Source of the DNA: DATAXV01 sp036272915 | Lineage (GTDB): Bacteria > Chloroflexota > Dormibacteria > Dormibacterales > Dormibacteraceae | Assembly (NCBI GenBank): GCA_036272915.1 | Contig: DATAXV010000027.1 | Location: 1 to 55,780 of the forward strand | DNA length: 55,780 bases | Reading direction: 5' to 3' | Translations under genes and position numbers: made by a program | Shown here: piece by piece, positions 23,805 to 31,528 of the stretch | Position numbering within the stretch: position 1 is the first letter of the stretch | Layout: every line of letters starts with the position of its first letter | Notes under the pieces: generated by a model | Told to the model about the DNA's origin: nothing | Seen by the model: only the letters and a program-made list of their open reading frames with translations | Database searches by the model: none

Positions 23805-26078
23805 TCAGGCGGGCGCCTTCTGGCGCGGCCCGCCCTTGGCCTTCTGCGGCCCCTTGCAGCGCGGGTAGTCGCTGCAGGACTTGAAGGTCCCGTAGCGGCC
23901 CTGCCGCTCGACCATCTGCTTGCCGCAGAGGGGGCAGGTCTCGTCGAGCAGCTTCGGCTCCGACGCCGCCTTGCCGTCCTTCGACTTGTTGGCCCGGTAC
24001 TTGCACTCCGGGTAGCGGCTACAGGAGAGGAAGGCGCCGAACCGGCCCTTCCGCTCGACCAGCTCGCCCTGGCCGCACTCCGGGCACTTCTGCCCGGTCG
24101 GCGCGGGAGCCGCCTGCTCGTCCCTGCGGACGTACTTGCACTCCGGGTAGCCCGAGCAGCCGACGAACTCGCCGTACCGGCTGCGCCGGACCTGGAGCGG
24201 CTTGCCGCACTCGGGGCAGGCCTCCTCGAGCAGCTTCGGCTCGGCCTTCTCCCCGTCCGGGAGCATGGCCTGCCGGTAGCGGCACTTGGGGTAGCGGGAG
24301 CATCCCTTGAACGGGCCGTAGCGGCTGGCCTTGAGCACCAGCGTGCCCTCGCCGCACTCCGGGCAGGGCTCGCCGGTGTCGGCGGGCATCGCCTCCTCGG
24401 CGGCGCTCAGCATCTTCTCCAGCGGCGCGTAGAAGTCGCCGACCACTGGCACCCACGGGACCTGGCCGCTCTCGACCTCGTCCAGCCGCTCCTCCATCGT
24501 CGCCGTGTACTTGTCGTCGACGATCGGCACGAAGTGGCGGACCATGATCGTGTTCACCGCCTGCCCGATCGAGGTCGGGTGCAGGCGCCGCTCGCGCTGC
24601 TCGACGTAGCCGTGGTCCTGGATCGTGGTGACGATGCTGGCGTAGGTCGACGGCCGTCCGATGCCGCGCTTCTCCAGCTCCTGGATCAGGGTCGCCTCGG
24701 TGTAACGGGGCGGCGGCTGGGTGAAGTGCTGCTCGGGCTCCAGGCCGTGGAAGCGCAGGACCTCGCCCTCGCGCAGCTGGGGCAGGCGGCCGTCCGCCTC
24801 CTCCTCGCGCTGCCAGACCCGGTAGAAGCCGTCGAAGGTCAGCACCGAGCCGGTGGCGCGGAGCACGTGCTGCCCGGCTCCGATCTCGACCTGGGTCCCG
24901 GCGTAGCGGGCGGCGGCCATGCGGCTGGCCACGAAGCGCCGCCAGATCATCTCGTAGAGGCGGTACTGCTCGGCGCTCAGGTACTGGCGGATGTCCTCCG
25001 GCCGGCGCTCGGGATCGGTCGGCCGGATCGCCTCGTGCGCCTCCTGGGCGCCGGGGCGAGCCTTCTCCTGACGGGGCTTGCCCACGTACCCCTTGCCGAA
25101 CCGGCCCTCGATCCAGCCCTTGACCTTGCCGTCGGCCTCCTCGGAGATCCGGGTCGAGTCGGTGCGCATGTAGGTGATGAGGCCGGTCGAGCCCTCGGGG
25201 CCCAGCTCGATGCCCTCGTAGAGGTCCTGGGCCAGCCGCATCGTCCGCCGCGGCGAGAAGCGCAGGCGGCTGGAGGAGTCCTGCTGCAGGGTCGAGGTGA
25301 TGTATGGCGGCGGCGCGTTCTTGGAGCGCTGGCGCTGCTCGACCGAGAGGACCTTGTACTCGGCGCCCTCCAGCTCGGCCATCGCCCGCCGGGCGTCGGC
25401 CTCGGTCTTCAGCTCGATCTTGCCCTTGGGGTCGTCCAGGGGCCGGAAGAGCCGGGCCTTGAACTGTTCCTGATCCTTGGCCTCGAGCTGGGAGAGCAGG
25501 GCGTCGACCGTCCAGGACTCCTCGGCGACGAATTGGGAGATCTCCTCCTCGCGGTCGCAGACCAGGCGCAGGGCCACGGACTGGACGCGTCCGGCGCCAA
25601 TGCCCTTCTGGACCTTGCTCCACAGGAAGGGGCTGAGCCGGTAGCCGACCAGGCGATCGACCAGGCGCCGCACCTGGTAGGCGTTGACCAGGTTCATGTC
25701 GATCGACCTGGGCTCGGCCAGGGCGCGGCGCACGGCGCCATCGGTGATCTCGTGGAAGGCGATCCGCTTCGGGCTCCGCAGGCGCAGCACCTCGGACAGG
25801 TGCCAGGCGATCGCCTCGCCCTCACGGTCGGGGTCGGAGGCGAGGATGACCTCGGTGTCCTTGCGGACGGCCTTCTTGAGCTCGCCGATCGTCTGCTTGC
25901 GACTCTCGACGACCTCGTAGCGGGGCTGTAAATCGTGCTCGACGTCGACGGCGAGCTCCCGCTCGGGGAGGTCGCGCACGTGCCCCATGGAGGCGCGGAC
26001 GTCGAAGCGGTCCCCCAGGAATCGCTTCAGCGTTCTCGCCTTTGCCGGCGACTCGACGATGATCAGACCTTCTGCCAC
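23805..26078 (-). CDS. topA: DNA topoisomerase I
   Basis: Type IA topoisomerase that relaxes negative supercoils. The 757-residue protein has the TOPRIM domain (LIIVESPAKARTLKRFLG, ILASDPDREGEAIAWHL), the core with KGIGAGRVQSVALRLV, catalytic Tyr303 in LITYMRTDSTRI and EAHEAIRPTDP. The C-terminus from about residue 576 carries four CPxCG/CSxYPxC zinc fingers and a short basic tail. The start is GTG 26078 with GAGGAG upstream. It converges on the MocR gene with only 7 bases between the stops. The four-finger tail is typical of Chloroflexota and Gram-positive enzymes. Confidence 0.96.
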   Translation of the reverse strand: MAEGLIIVESPAKARTLKRFLGDRFDVRASMGHVRDLPERELAVDVEHDLQPRYEVVESRKQTIGELKKAVRKDTEVILASDPDREGEAIAWHLSEVLRLRSPKRIAFHEITDGAVRRALAEPRSIDMNLVNAYQVRRLVDRLVGYRLSPFLWSKVQKGIGAGRVQSVALRLVCDREEEISQFVAEESWTVDALLSQLEAKDQEQFKARLFRPLDDPKGKIELKTEADARRAMAELEGAEYKVLSVEQRQRSKNAPPPYITSTLQQDSSSRLRFSPRRTMRLAQDLYEGIELGPEGSTGLITYMRTDSTRISEEADGKVKGWIEGRFGKGYVGKPRQEKARPGAQEAHEAIRPTDPERRPEDIRQYLSAEQYRLYEMIWRRFVASRMAAARYAGTQVEIGAGQHVLRATGSVLTFDGFYRVWQREEEADGRLPQLREGEVLRFHGLEPEQHFTQPPPRYTEATLIQELEKRGIGRPSTYASIVTTIQDHGYVEQRERRLHPTSIGQAVNTIMVRHFVPIVDDKYTATMEERLDEVESGQVPWVPVVGDFYAPLEKMLSAAEEAMPADTGEPCPECGEGTLVLKASRYGPFKGCSRYPKCRYRQAMLPDGEKAEPKLLEEACPECGKPLQVRRSRYGEFVGCSGYPECKYVRRDEQAAPAPTGQKCPECGQGELVERKGRFGAFLSCSRYPECKYRANKSKDGKAASEPKLLDETCPLCGKQMVERQGRYGTFKSCSDYPRCKGPQKAKGGPRQKAPA

Positions 26079-26379
26079 GGAATCTGGTTGCTCCTCTTAA
26101 TCGGCCGCCTATCTCGCGACCCGGCACTCTACCGTACCCATCAGATTGCTGTTTAACCCTTGACGTCCGTCGCCGCCCCGGCCAATGCGGTGGCCGGCGC
26201 TCGCGATCCTCCCGTCCCTTTCGGACCCTGCAGCCGGGGGTCGGGGACGCCCCTCTGGCGCTTCCCCGGTCTCTACCACTACCACGTCCGCAGCCCGGGC
26301 GCCAACGGGGATCGTGCACATCGCCCCCCGCCGGACCCCGTCCTTCGCCGCCCGATCGCTGGATTAGGATGAGGCCTCG
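26079..26379. other. Intergenic region between divergent topA and lipoprotein genes
   Basis: About 300 bases without a supported gene. On the minus strand a TTAAAC (26156-26151) followed by TAGAGT at 26131-26126 could be a weak topA promoter, though the spacing is longer than usual. A TTAGGAT shortly before 26380 may serve the lipoprotein gene. No inverted repeat or RNA gene was recognised. Several short open frames across it have no ribosome-binding site or family resemblance. Confidence 0.4.
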
Positions 26380-27042
26380 ATGCGGTGGGGAACGGCCAAG
26401 TTTCGCACGCAGCTGGCCTGCGTCGTGGCCCTCATCCTCGCCGCCGGCTGCGGCTCACCCGGACCGGTCCAGATCGTCGGCACCGGCGTCGGAGTGGCCC
26501 TCTACGGCACCATCGTCATCGGGGTGGCGACGATCAGGAACCCCTCGAACGACCTCACCGCCGTCTCCATCCGGCTCCGGCTCAGCGCCCTCGCCCCCGG
26601 CTCCGGTCGGTCCGTGGGCTCGGTCGGCATCACCGTGCCGGCGCTCGGCGCCGACCAGGAGACGACCGTCGCCGTCCCCGTCGCCTTCCTCGAGGGGAAC
26701 CGCGCCGCCCGCGTCGTCGCCTCGGTGACCGGGGTCCGGGCGTGGGTGCGGCAGACCCGGCGCCCGCCCCGGTTGGAGGCGAGCGACATCCGCATCCAGG
26801 ACCCCCACGCCGACGGCACCCTGACCGTCTCCGGCCGGCTGACCAGCACCGGGGAACGGGCGATGCCGCCGGTCCAGGTCTTCGCCGTCTGCTACGGCCG
26901 CCGCGGAACGGTCCTGGGCGGTGGCCGCGGATGGACCGAGGGCGGGATGCCGGCCGGCGGCACCGATCCGGTCAGCATCCCCTCCTACGTCGGCCGCACG
27001 CCGGCCTACTGCCGGCTCTTCGCCACACCCCCGGGAGGCTGA
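26380..27042 (+). CDS. Predicted lipoprotein of unknown function
   Basis: A 220-residue secreted protein anchored by lipid. The N-terminus MRWGTAKFRTQLACVVALILAAGC is a signal peptide with lipobox LAAGC, so Cys24 would be modified. The mature part resembles beta-sandwich FxLYD-type domains: IRNPSNDLTAVSIRLRLSAL ... GITVPALGADQETTVAVPVAFLEG, and a second copy-like half, GTLTVSGRLTSTGERAMPPVQVFAVCYG. The function is not known; such proteins often sit on the outer face of the membrane and stabilise complexes. It starts at ATG 26380 and converges on the Gfo/Idh/MocA gene with a 6-base gap. Confidence 0.75.
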   Translation: MRWGTAKFRTQLACVVALILAAGCGSPGPVQIVGTGVGVALYGTIVIGVATIRNPSNDLTAVSIRLRLSALAPGSGRSVGSVGITVPALGADQETTVAVPVAFLEGNRAARVVASVTGVRAWVRQTRRPPRLEASDIRIQDPHADGTLTVSGRLTSTGERAMPPVQVFAVCYGRRGTVLGGGRGWTEGGMPAGGTDPVSIPSYVGRTPAYCRLFATPPGG

Positions 27043-27048
27043 GCGCCC

Positions 27049-28053
27049 TCAGGCGGAGACGGCGACCGTGCTTCCGCGGCGGGCCGACTCGTAGATCGCC
27101 TCGGTCAGCGTGGCCACCCGCACGCCGGCCTCGGGCGGGACCGGGTTCTCGGCCCGGCCGGCGATGGCATCCAGCCAGCGGGGGGCGAAGGTCTCCTGCC
27201 CTCGGAGCTGCAGCGGGTGGGAGATCTCATTGGCGACGTACCGGGCGACGTGGCCCGTGCGCCAGGGGTGCTGAGGGTCGTTCTCGTAACGCAGCACGCA
27301 CTCGGTGCCGGTCACGACCACGCTCTCGAACCAGCTGAAGGGGACGTCGCCGAGGATGGTCAGCTGGCCCCAGACGCCGTTGTCGAAGGCGACCTGGGCG
27401 ACGGCATCGATGTCGACCGGCATGCCCCGGTCCGAGACCATGGCGCTGACCGAGGCCGGTCGGCCCCGGCTGAGCCAGCCGAAGACGTCGACGATGTGGC
27501 TCCCGCTGTCCATCAGCATCCCGCCCCCGGACAGCTCCGGCTTCTGGCGCCAGCCGGTGGTGGTGTTGCGACCCCAGTTCTGCCCGCAGGTGATGGTGAC
27601 GGAGCGGATCTGGCCCAGCTCGCCGCGCTCGATGACCTCGCTCATGTAGCGGTAGCAGGGGTCGAGCCGACGCTGGTAGGCGGTGAGCACGGTCACGCCC
27701 GCGGCGGCGGCTGCGGAGCGGATCTCCCTGGCGTCGTTCGCGGTGCAGGCCATCGGCTTCTCGACGAGGACGTGCTGGCCGCGGCCGACGGCGGCGATGA
27801 TCTGCTCGTGGTGGAGGGTGTGCGGGCTGGTGATGACGACCCCGTCCACGTCCATCGCCGCGTACAGCCGCTCTGAATCCTCGAAGGCGGGTACTTCGGC
27901 CAGGGCCGGGACCCGCTCACAGAAGCGGCGTAGGCGATCGGGGTCGGGATCCACCAGTCCGACCACACGCGCCTCGTCCAGGTTTGACAGTGCGCGGGCG
28001 TGATAGGAGCCCATGCCTCCACAGCCGAGGATCGCCACTCGCAACTCTTGCAT
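27049..28053 (-). CDS. Gfo/Idh/MocA family oxidoreductase
   Basis: A 334-residue NAD(P)-dependent sugar or cyclitol dehydrogenase. The Rossmann motif is VAILGCGGMGSYHARAL, followed by AAMDVDGVVITSPHTLHHEQI and the catalytic EKPMACT (Lys in EKP). The C-terminal domain includes SGGGMLMDSGSHIVDVFGWL, the family's GGG.L.D.G.H element. Substrates in this family are inositols, sugar acids or UDP-sugars; none can be named here. The ATG 28053 has GGAGGCGG upstream; a TTG at 28071 is in frame but less likely. It diverges from Ku by 118 bases. The N-terminal sequence shows no export signal. Confidence 0.88.
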   Translation of the reverse strand: MQELRVAILGCGGMGSYHARALSNLDEARVVGLVDPDPDRLRRFCERVPALAEVPAFEDSERLYAAMDVDGVVITSPHTLHHEQIIAAVGRGQHVLVEKPMACTANDAREIRSAAAAAGVTVLTAYQRRLDPCYRYMSEVIERGELGQIRSVTITCGQNWGRNTTTGWRQKPELSGGGMLMDSGSHIVDVFGWLSRGRPASVSAMVSDRGMPVDIDAVAQVAFDNGVWGQLTILGDVPFSWFESVVVTGTECVLRYENDPQHPWRTGHVARYVANEISHPLQLRGQETFAPRWLDAIAGRAENPVPPEAGVRVATLTEAIYESARRGSTVAVSA

Positions 28054-28171
28054 CCGGTCTACCGCCTCCAATCACAACTCTGAGTAGCCACCCCGCGCCG
28101 GCGGGCGCAGGCTCCGATCGTAGACGTTGATCGAAGCGGCGTGACCGCCGCTCTTGACGTACCATCCAGGC

Positions 28172-29011
28172 ATGCCCCGTTCGATGTGGAAGGGCGCCCT
28201 CGGTTTCGGCATGGTCAGCATCCCCGTGAAGCTGTACGTGGCCACCGAGTCGAGGTCGATCAGCTTCCGACAGCTGTGCGCAGAGCATCTCTCCCCCATC
28301 CGCTACAAGCGCTGGTGTCAGGAGGGGGATCACGAGGTGCAGTACGGCGAGATCCGGAAGGGGTTCGAGGTCGGCAAGGACCGCTATGTGATCATCGAGG
28401 ACTCAGACCTCGAGGACCTGCCGCTGCCCACCGCGCATGCCATAGAGATCTCGGAGTTCATCCCCGCCACCGGCCTGGAGCCCGGCCTCTATCTCAAGTC
28501 TGCCTATTACGTCGAGCCGGACGATACCGGTCGCAAGCCCTACCACCTGCTGCGACGCGCGCTCGAGGAAACCAACATGCTGGCGGTCGCCAAGATCGCC
28601 CTGCGCGACCGCGAGCACCTCTGCGCGGTCCGCCCCATCGACGGCATGCTGCTGATGAACACGCTGCACTGGCCGGACGAGATCCGGTCCACCGGCGAGC
28701 TCAAGGGCCTCGAGGAGGACAACGTCAAGATCAGCGGCCGCGAGCTGCAGATGGCCAAGAGCCTGGTCGAGAGCCTGGCCGAGGATCAGTTCGAGCCCGA
28801 GCGATTCCAGGACCATTACCGCGAGGCCCTGCTCCGCGTGGTCGAGGCCAAGAGCGAGGGTGAGGAGCTGGTCGAGGTCCCGGAGCCGGAGGGCGAGGCC
28901 AAGGTGATGGACCTGATGGACGCCCTCAAGGCGTCCGTTGCCGCCGCCAAGCAGCGGCGCGCGACCATCGAGACCGGCGGCGAACGGCAGGCTCGACGCA
29001 AGGCGGGCTGA
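28172..29011 (+). CDS. ku: Ku protein, non-homologous end joining
   Basis: Homodimeric ring that binds DNA double-strand ends and recruits the ligase. The 279-residue protein begins MPRSMWKGALGFGMVSIPVKLYVATESRSISFRQLC, the hallmark start of bacterial Ku, with the core GRKPYHLLRRALEETNMLAVAKIALRDREHLCAVRP and MLLMNTLHWPDEIR. The C-terminal tail (KASVAAAKQRRATIETGG..., ending QARRKAG) is short and basic. ATG 28172 is preferred to the ATG at 28154 because it matches the family start. The ligase gene begins one base after its stop, so Ku and ligase form an operon. Confidence 0.94.
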   Translation: MPRSMWKGALGFGMVSIPVKLYVATESRSISFRQLCAEHLSPIRYKRWCQEGDHEVQYGEIRKGFEVGKDRYVIIEDSDLEDLPLPTAHAIEISEFIPATGLEPGLYLKSAYYVEPDDTGRKPYHLLRRALEETNMLAVAKIALRDREHLCAVRPIDGMLLMNTLHWPDEIRSTGELKGLEEDNVKISGRELQMAKSLVESLAEDQFEPERFQDHYREALLRVVEAKSEGEELVEVPEPEGEAKVMDLMDALKASVAAAKQRRATIETGGERQARRKAG

Positions 29012-29012
29012 C

Positions 29013-30029
29013 GTGGACCAGCTCGCCATCGAGCTGGACGCCTTTCCCTCCGCCCTCCGCCCCATGCAGGCGGTCGTGGCCGAGGCTCCCTTCAGCTCCG
29101 AGGAGTACGTCTTCGAGGTCAAGTGGGATGGTCTTCGCTGCCTCCTCTTCGCGCCGCAGTCGGGCGGCGTCCACCTCCAGGACCGCGCCCTGCACGAGGT
29201 CGGCACCGAGCTGATGCCGGACCTGTCCCACCTCGCCGACCAGGTCGAGCCCGGAACCGTTCTCGATGGCGAGCTGGTCGCCACCGACGGCCGCGGGAAG
29301 CCCGACCGGGATGCGCTCCGGACCCGCCTCGAGGGGGGCCGGACCTCGACCCCGCTCGCCTTCCTCGCCTCCGACCTCCTCTACAGCCGCGGTCGCTCGC
29401 TGCTGCGCCGGCCCCTCGCCCGTCGCAAGGCCCAGCTGGCGAAGGTGGTGCACGGCTCCGGCAACCTCTTCGTCCCCGACCACATCGAGGGTGACGGCGA
29501 GGACCTCTTCGACGCCTGCCTGGAGCGGGGGCTCGGCGGCATCGTCGCCAAGCACCGCGACTCCACCTACGTGCCCGGCCAGCGCAGCCCCTTCTGGCTC
29601 GAGGTGGAGGCGGTCAAGCGCGACCCCTTCGTCGTCATCGGGGCGACCCCGGGCACACCCTTCGGCGCGCTGCTGGTCGGCTATCAGGAGGACGGCCGCC
29701 TGCTGCCCTGCGGCACCGTCGGCGGCGGCTTCGACGATCACAGCTACCGGACCCTCGCCGCCGAGATGGAGCGCCTCGCGCAGGACGAGTGCCCGCTCCA
29801 CCCGGCCCCCGTGGTGACGGCGCCGGTGCGGTGGTGCCGGCCGGAGCTGGTGATCAACGTCCGCTACTCGGAGTGGGCCCAGGACGGGACCCTCCGCTTC
29901 CCCATCTTCGGTGGCATGCGCGGCGACGTGCATCCGGCCGAGTGCGTGCGGCGCCGGCCGCGGGTCGTCGTCGAGGGCCGGGTCGGCCCGGGGACGCCGG
30001 CCTACGAGCTGGCCCGCTTCCCCTTCTGA
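29013..30029 (+). CDS. Stand-alone LigD-type ATP-dependent DNA ligase
   Basis: Seals double-strand breaks with Ku. The 338-residue protein has motif I EVKWDGLR (adenylated Lys37), then VLDGELVA (motif III-like), FLASDLLYSRGRSLL, GIVAKHRDSTY (motif IV) and WLEVEAVKRDPFVVIG (motif V, where most relatives have W-K-x-K). The C-terminal OB fold includes GALLVGYQEDGRLLPCGTVGGGF. No polymerase or 3'-phosphoesterase domain is attached, unlike the three-domain mycobacterial LigD, so end processing must come from elsewhere. The GTG 29013 start lies directly after the Ku stop. It probably shares its transcript with the PadR gene 9 nt downstream. Confidence 0.9.
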   Translation: MDQLAIELDAFPSALRPMQAVVAEAPFSSEEYVFEVKWDGLRCLLFAPQSGGVHLQDRALHEVGTELMPDLSHLADQVEPGTVLDGELVATDGRGKPDRDALRTRLEGGRTSTPLAFLASDLLYSRGRSLLRRPLARRKAQLAKVVHGSGNLFVPDHIEGDGEDLFDACLERGLGGIVAKHRDSTYVPGQRSPFWLEVEAVKRDPFVVIGATPGTPFGALLVGYQEDGRLLPCGTVGGGFDDHSYRTLAAEMERLAQDECPLHPAPVVTAPVRWCRPELVINVRYSEWAQDGTLRFPIFGGMRGDVHPAECVRRRPRVVVEGRVGPGTPAYELARFPF

Positions 30030-30038
30030 GAGGCGCCG

Positions 30039-30428
30039 GTGAACGTCGTCCGCCTCATGGTCCTCGGGACCATCTCCCGCCGGGGGCCGATGCACGGTCA
30101 CCAGATCCGCCGGGTGATCGAGACCATCGACCTCGAGGCCTGGAGCGAGGTGCGGGTGGGCTCGCTCTATCACGCCCTCCACCAGCTCGAGTCAGAGGAG
30201 CTGATCGTGGCCGTGAGCTCCGAGCAGCGGGGCCGCATGCCCCGCACGACCTACGCCATCACCGAGCAGGGCGAGGAGGAGCTGGCCATGCTCCGTGACC
30301 GAGGGCTGCGCGAGGCCCAGGTCCGCGTCACCGATCCCTTCGACGTCGCCCTCTGGGTTGCAGCCGATATGCCCACGCCGGCCCCGAAGAAGACGCGGAG
30401 GACGCCGTTCAGGAAGGCGGTCGCGTAG
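30039..30428 (+). CDS. PadR-family regulator, C-terminus replaced at a deletion junction
   Basis: The first ~110 residues are a good PadR winged helix: LMVLGTISRRGPMHGHQIRRVIE ... VRVGSLYHALHQLESEELIV ... MPRTTYAITEQGEEEL, then TDPFDVALWVAADMP, which normally opens the C-terminal dimerisation helices. After AADMP the frame runs into antisense MFS-transporter sequence and ends TPAPKKTRRTPFRKAVA. The C-terminal domain is therefore lost and the protein may not dimerise normally. The start is GTG 30039, 9 nt after the ligase stop. DNA-binding ability may remain. PadR and MFS genes often neighbour each other, so the lost DNA probably contained both 3' ends. Confidence 0.75.
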   Translation: MNVVRLMVLGTISRRGPMHGHQIRRVIETIDLEAWSEVRVGSLYHALHQLESEELIVAVSSEQRGRMPRTTYAITEQGEEELAMLRDRGLREAQVRVTDPFDVALWVAADMPTPAPKKTRRTPFRKAVA

Positions 30429-30794
30429 ATCTGCTCGATGGCGAGATGCCCGATCCCGAGGGCGAGCGGGATCGAGAGCATGATCACCGCCGAGCCAGCG
30501 TGGCGGCGATGATCAGTCGCCGACGGTCCCAGCGATCGGCGAGCGCGCCGGCGACCAGTCCGAGCAGCAGGTAGGGGACCATCGAGGCGGCGGAGACAGC
30601 GCCCGCCTGCAGCGACGAATGGGTCACGGCCCAGGGGCGAGCAGTGGGTAGGCCTGGGTGGTCACACCGGTCCCCATGTCGGACAGCGTCTGGCCCAGCC
30701 AGATCAATCGGGAGTCGCGGATCCTCCAGGGCGGGCCGCCCACCTCTGGGGCGTCGTCCTCTCCGTCGCCCCGCCCGTCATCCACCGCCTCCAT
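30362..30794 (-). pseudogene. MFS transporter remnant (frameshifted, 3' truncated)
   Basis: From ATG 30794 the minus strand reads MEAVDDGRGDGEDDAPEVGG ... RLIWLGQTLSDMGTGVTTQAYPLLA. It then shifts frame to VTHSSLQAGAVSAASMVPYLLLGLVAGALADRWDRRRLIIAATLA, and shifts again to VIMLSIPLALGIGHLAIEQIYATAFLNGVLRVFFGAG. These are the first four or so helices of an MFS exporter, with the motif A loop DRWDRRR. The rest is gone: the sequence ends at about 30362, where PadR coding begins on the other strand. Two frameshifts plus truncation make this a true pseudogene. It fills most of the 30429-30932 stretch. Confidence 0.8.
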
Positions 30795-30860
30795 GCTGGG
30801 ACCTCTCCCCCGGGAGGAATCAAGGAAGGCCGTGCACGCGTCCCGGCGCTGCATTCCTGC

Positions 30861-30894
30861 CGGGAGGTGTCCCCTCCGGCACCTCCCGCTCGTC
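30861..30894 (+). promoter_or_regulatory. Inverted repeat and candidate ECF42-type promoter upstream of the YCII-sigma operon
   Basis: A perfect 9-bp inverted repeat, CGGGAGGTG (30861-30869) and CACCTCCCG (30880-30888), lies 45 bases before the YCII start. Overlapping it, TGTCCC (30868-30873) is followed after 17 bases by CGTC (30891-30894). As I recall, ECF42 sigma factors recognise a -35 TGTCGA and a -10 of the CG(A/T)C kind at their own operon, so this may be the autoregulated promoter. The assignment is inference. Confidence 0.45.
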
Positions 30895-30932
30895 GTCATG
30901 GTGCAAACCCGAATCAGTAAGGAGGAGACACG

Positions 30933-31277
30933 ATGGAGTACGCGATCCTGATCTACGAGCGGCCCGGCTCCTACGACGGCCTGAGCGACCAGGAGGCTCG
31001 GGCGATCAGCGCCGAGTACTACGCGATCCGGCGCGACGCCCGCGTGGTCGGCGGCGGCCACCTGAGCCCGGTGGACACCGCGACCACGGTCCGCGTCGAG
31101 GGCGGCGAGACCATGATCACGGACGGCCCCTTCGCCGACACCAAGGAGGTGTTCGGTGGGTACTTCCTGCTCCAGGCCGACGACCTCGACGTCGCCGTAG
31201 AGCTGGCCGGCCGGATACCGGCGGCGCGCATGGGCGGATCGGTCGAGATCCGCTCCCTGGTCGAGCCCCCGGTTTGA
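30933..31277 (+). CDS. YCII-related (DGPF) domain protein
   Basis: A 114-residue ferredoxin-like-fold protein. The family signature is present: MEYAILIYERPGSYDGLSDQEARA at the start and the DGPF motif in ITDGPFADTKEVFGGYFLLQADDLD, followed by RMGGSVEIRSLVE. These proteins are regularly encoded beside ECF42-type sigma factors and are thought to act as modulators or as the enzymes they regulate; the activity is unknown. The ATG 30933 has AAGGAGGAG upstream. Its TGA overlaps the TTG start of the sigma gene (TTGA), so they are translationally coupled. Confidence 0.9.
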   Translation: MEYAILIYERPGSYDGLSDQEARAISAEYYAIRRDARVVGGGHLSPVDTATTVRVEGGETMITDGPFADTKEVFGGYFLLQADDLDVAVELAGRIPAARMGGSVEIRSLVEPPV

Positions 31278-31525
31278 TAGAGGAGACCTTCCACGAGGAG
31301 TGGGGCCGTGTCCTGGCCTCGTTGATCGCCACCTTCGGCGATCTCGACCTGGCCGAGGACGCGGCCCAGGAGGCGTTCGTCATCGCCAGCGAGCGGTGGC
31401 CGGCCAATGGTTTCCCCCGGAACCCGGGCGCGTGGCTCCTGGCCACCGCCCGGAACCAGGCCCTGGACCGGCTGCGGCGGGAGCGGACACTGGCCGTCAA
31501 GCTGCGGCTTCTGGAGGTGGCATAG
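31274..31525 (+). CDS. ECF42-type sigma factor, N-terminal (sigma-2) part ending at in-frame TAG
   Basis: From TTG 31274 the frame encodes 83 residues: EETFHEEWGRVLASLIATFGDLDLAEDAAQEAF and GAWLLATARNQALDRLRRERTL. That is a complete sigma region 2 with the core-binding DLAEDAAQEAF and the -10 recognition helix WLLATARNQALDRLRR. It stops at TAG 31523-31525, immediately after LLEVA, where relatives continue without a break. The following frame is the same one, so this is a nonsense codon, not a frameshift. Either the gene is inactivated, or the region 2 domain is made as a separate polypeptide, or the base is a sequence error. Confidence 0.75.
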   Translation: MIEETFHEEWGRVLASLIATFGDLDLAEDAAQEAFVIASERWPANGFPRNPGAWLLATARNQALDRLRRERTLAVKLRLLEVA

Positions 31526-31528
31526 GGG

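Noticed and set aside
30644..31273. Upstream extension of the sigma-2 frame on the plus strand
   Set aside because: It overlaps the MFS remnant and the YCII gene in another frame and has no sigma-like content before TTG 31274.
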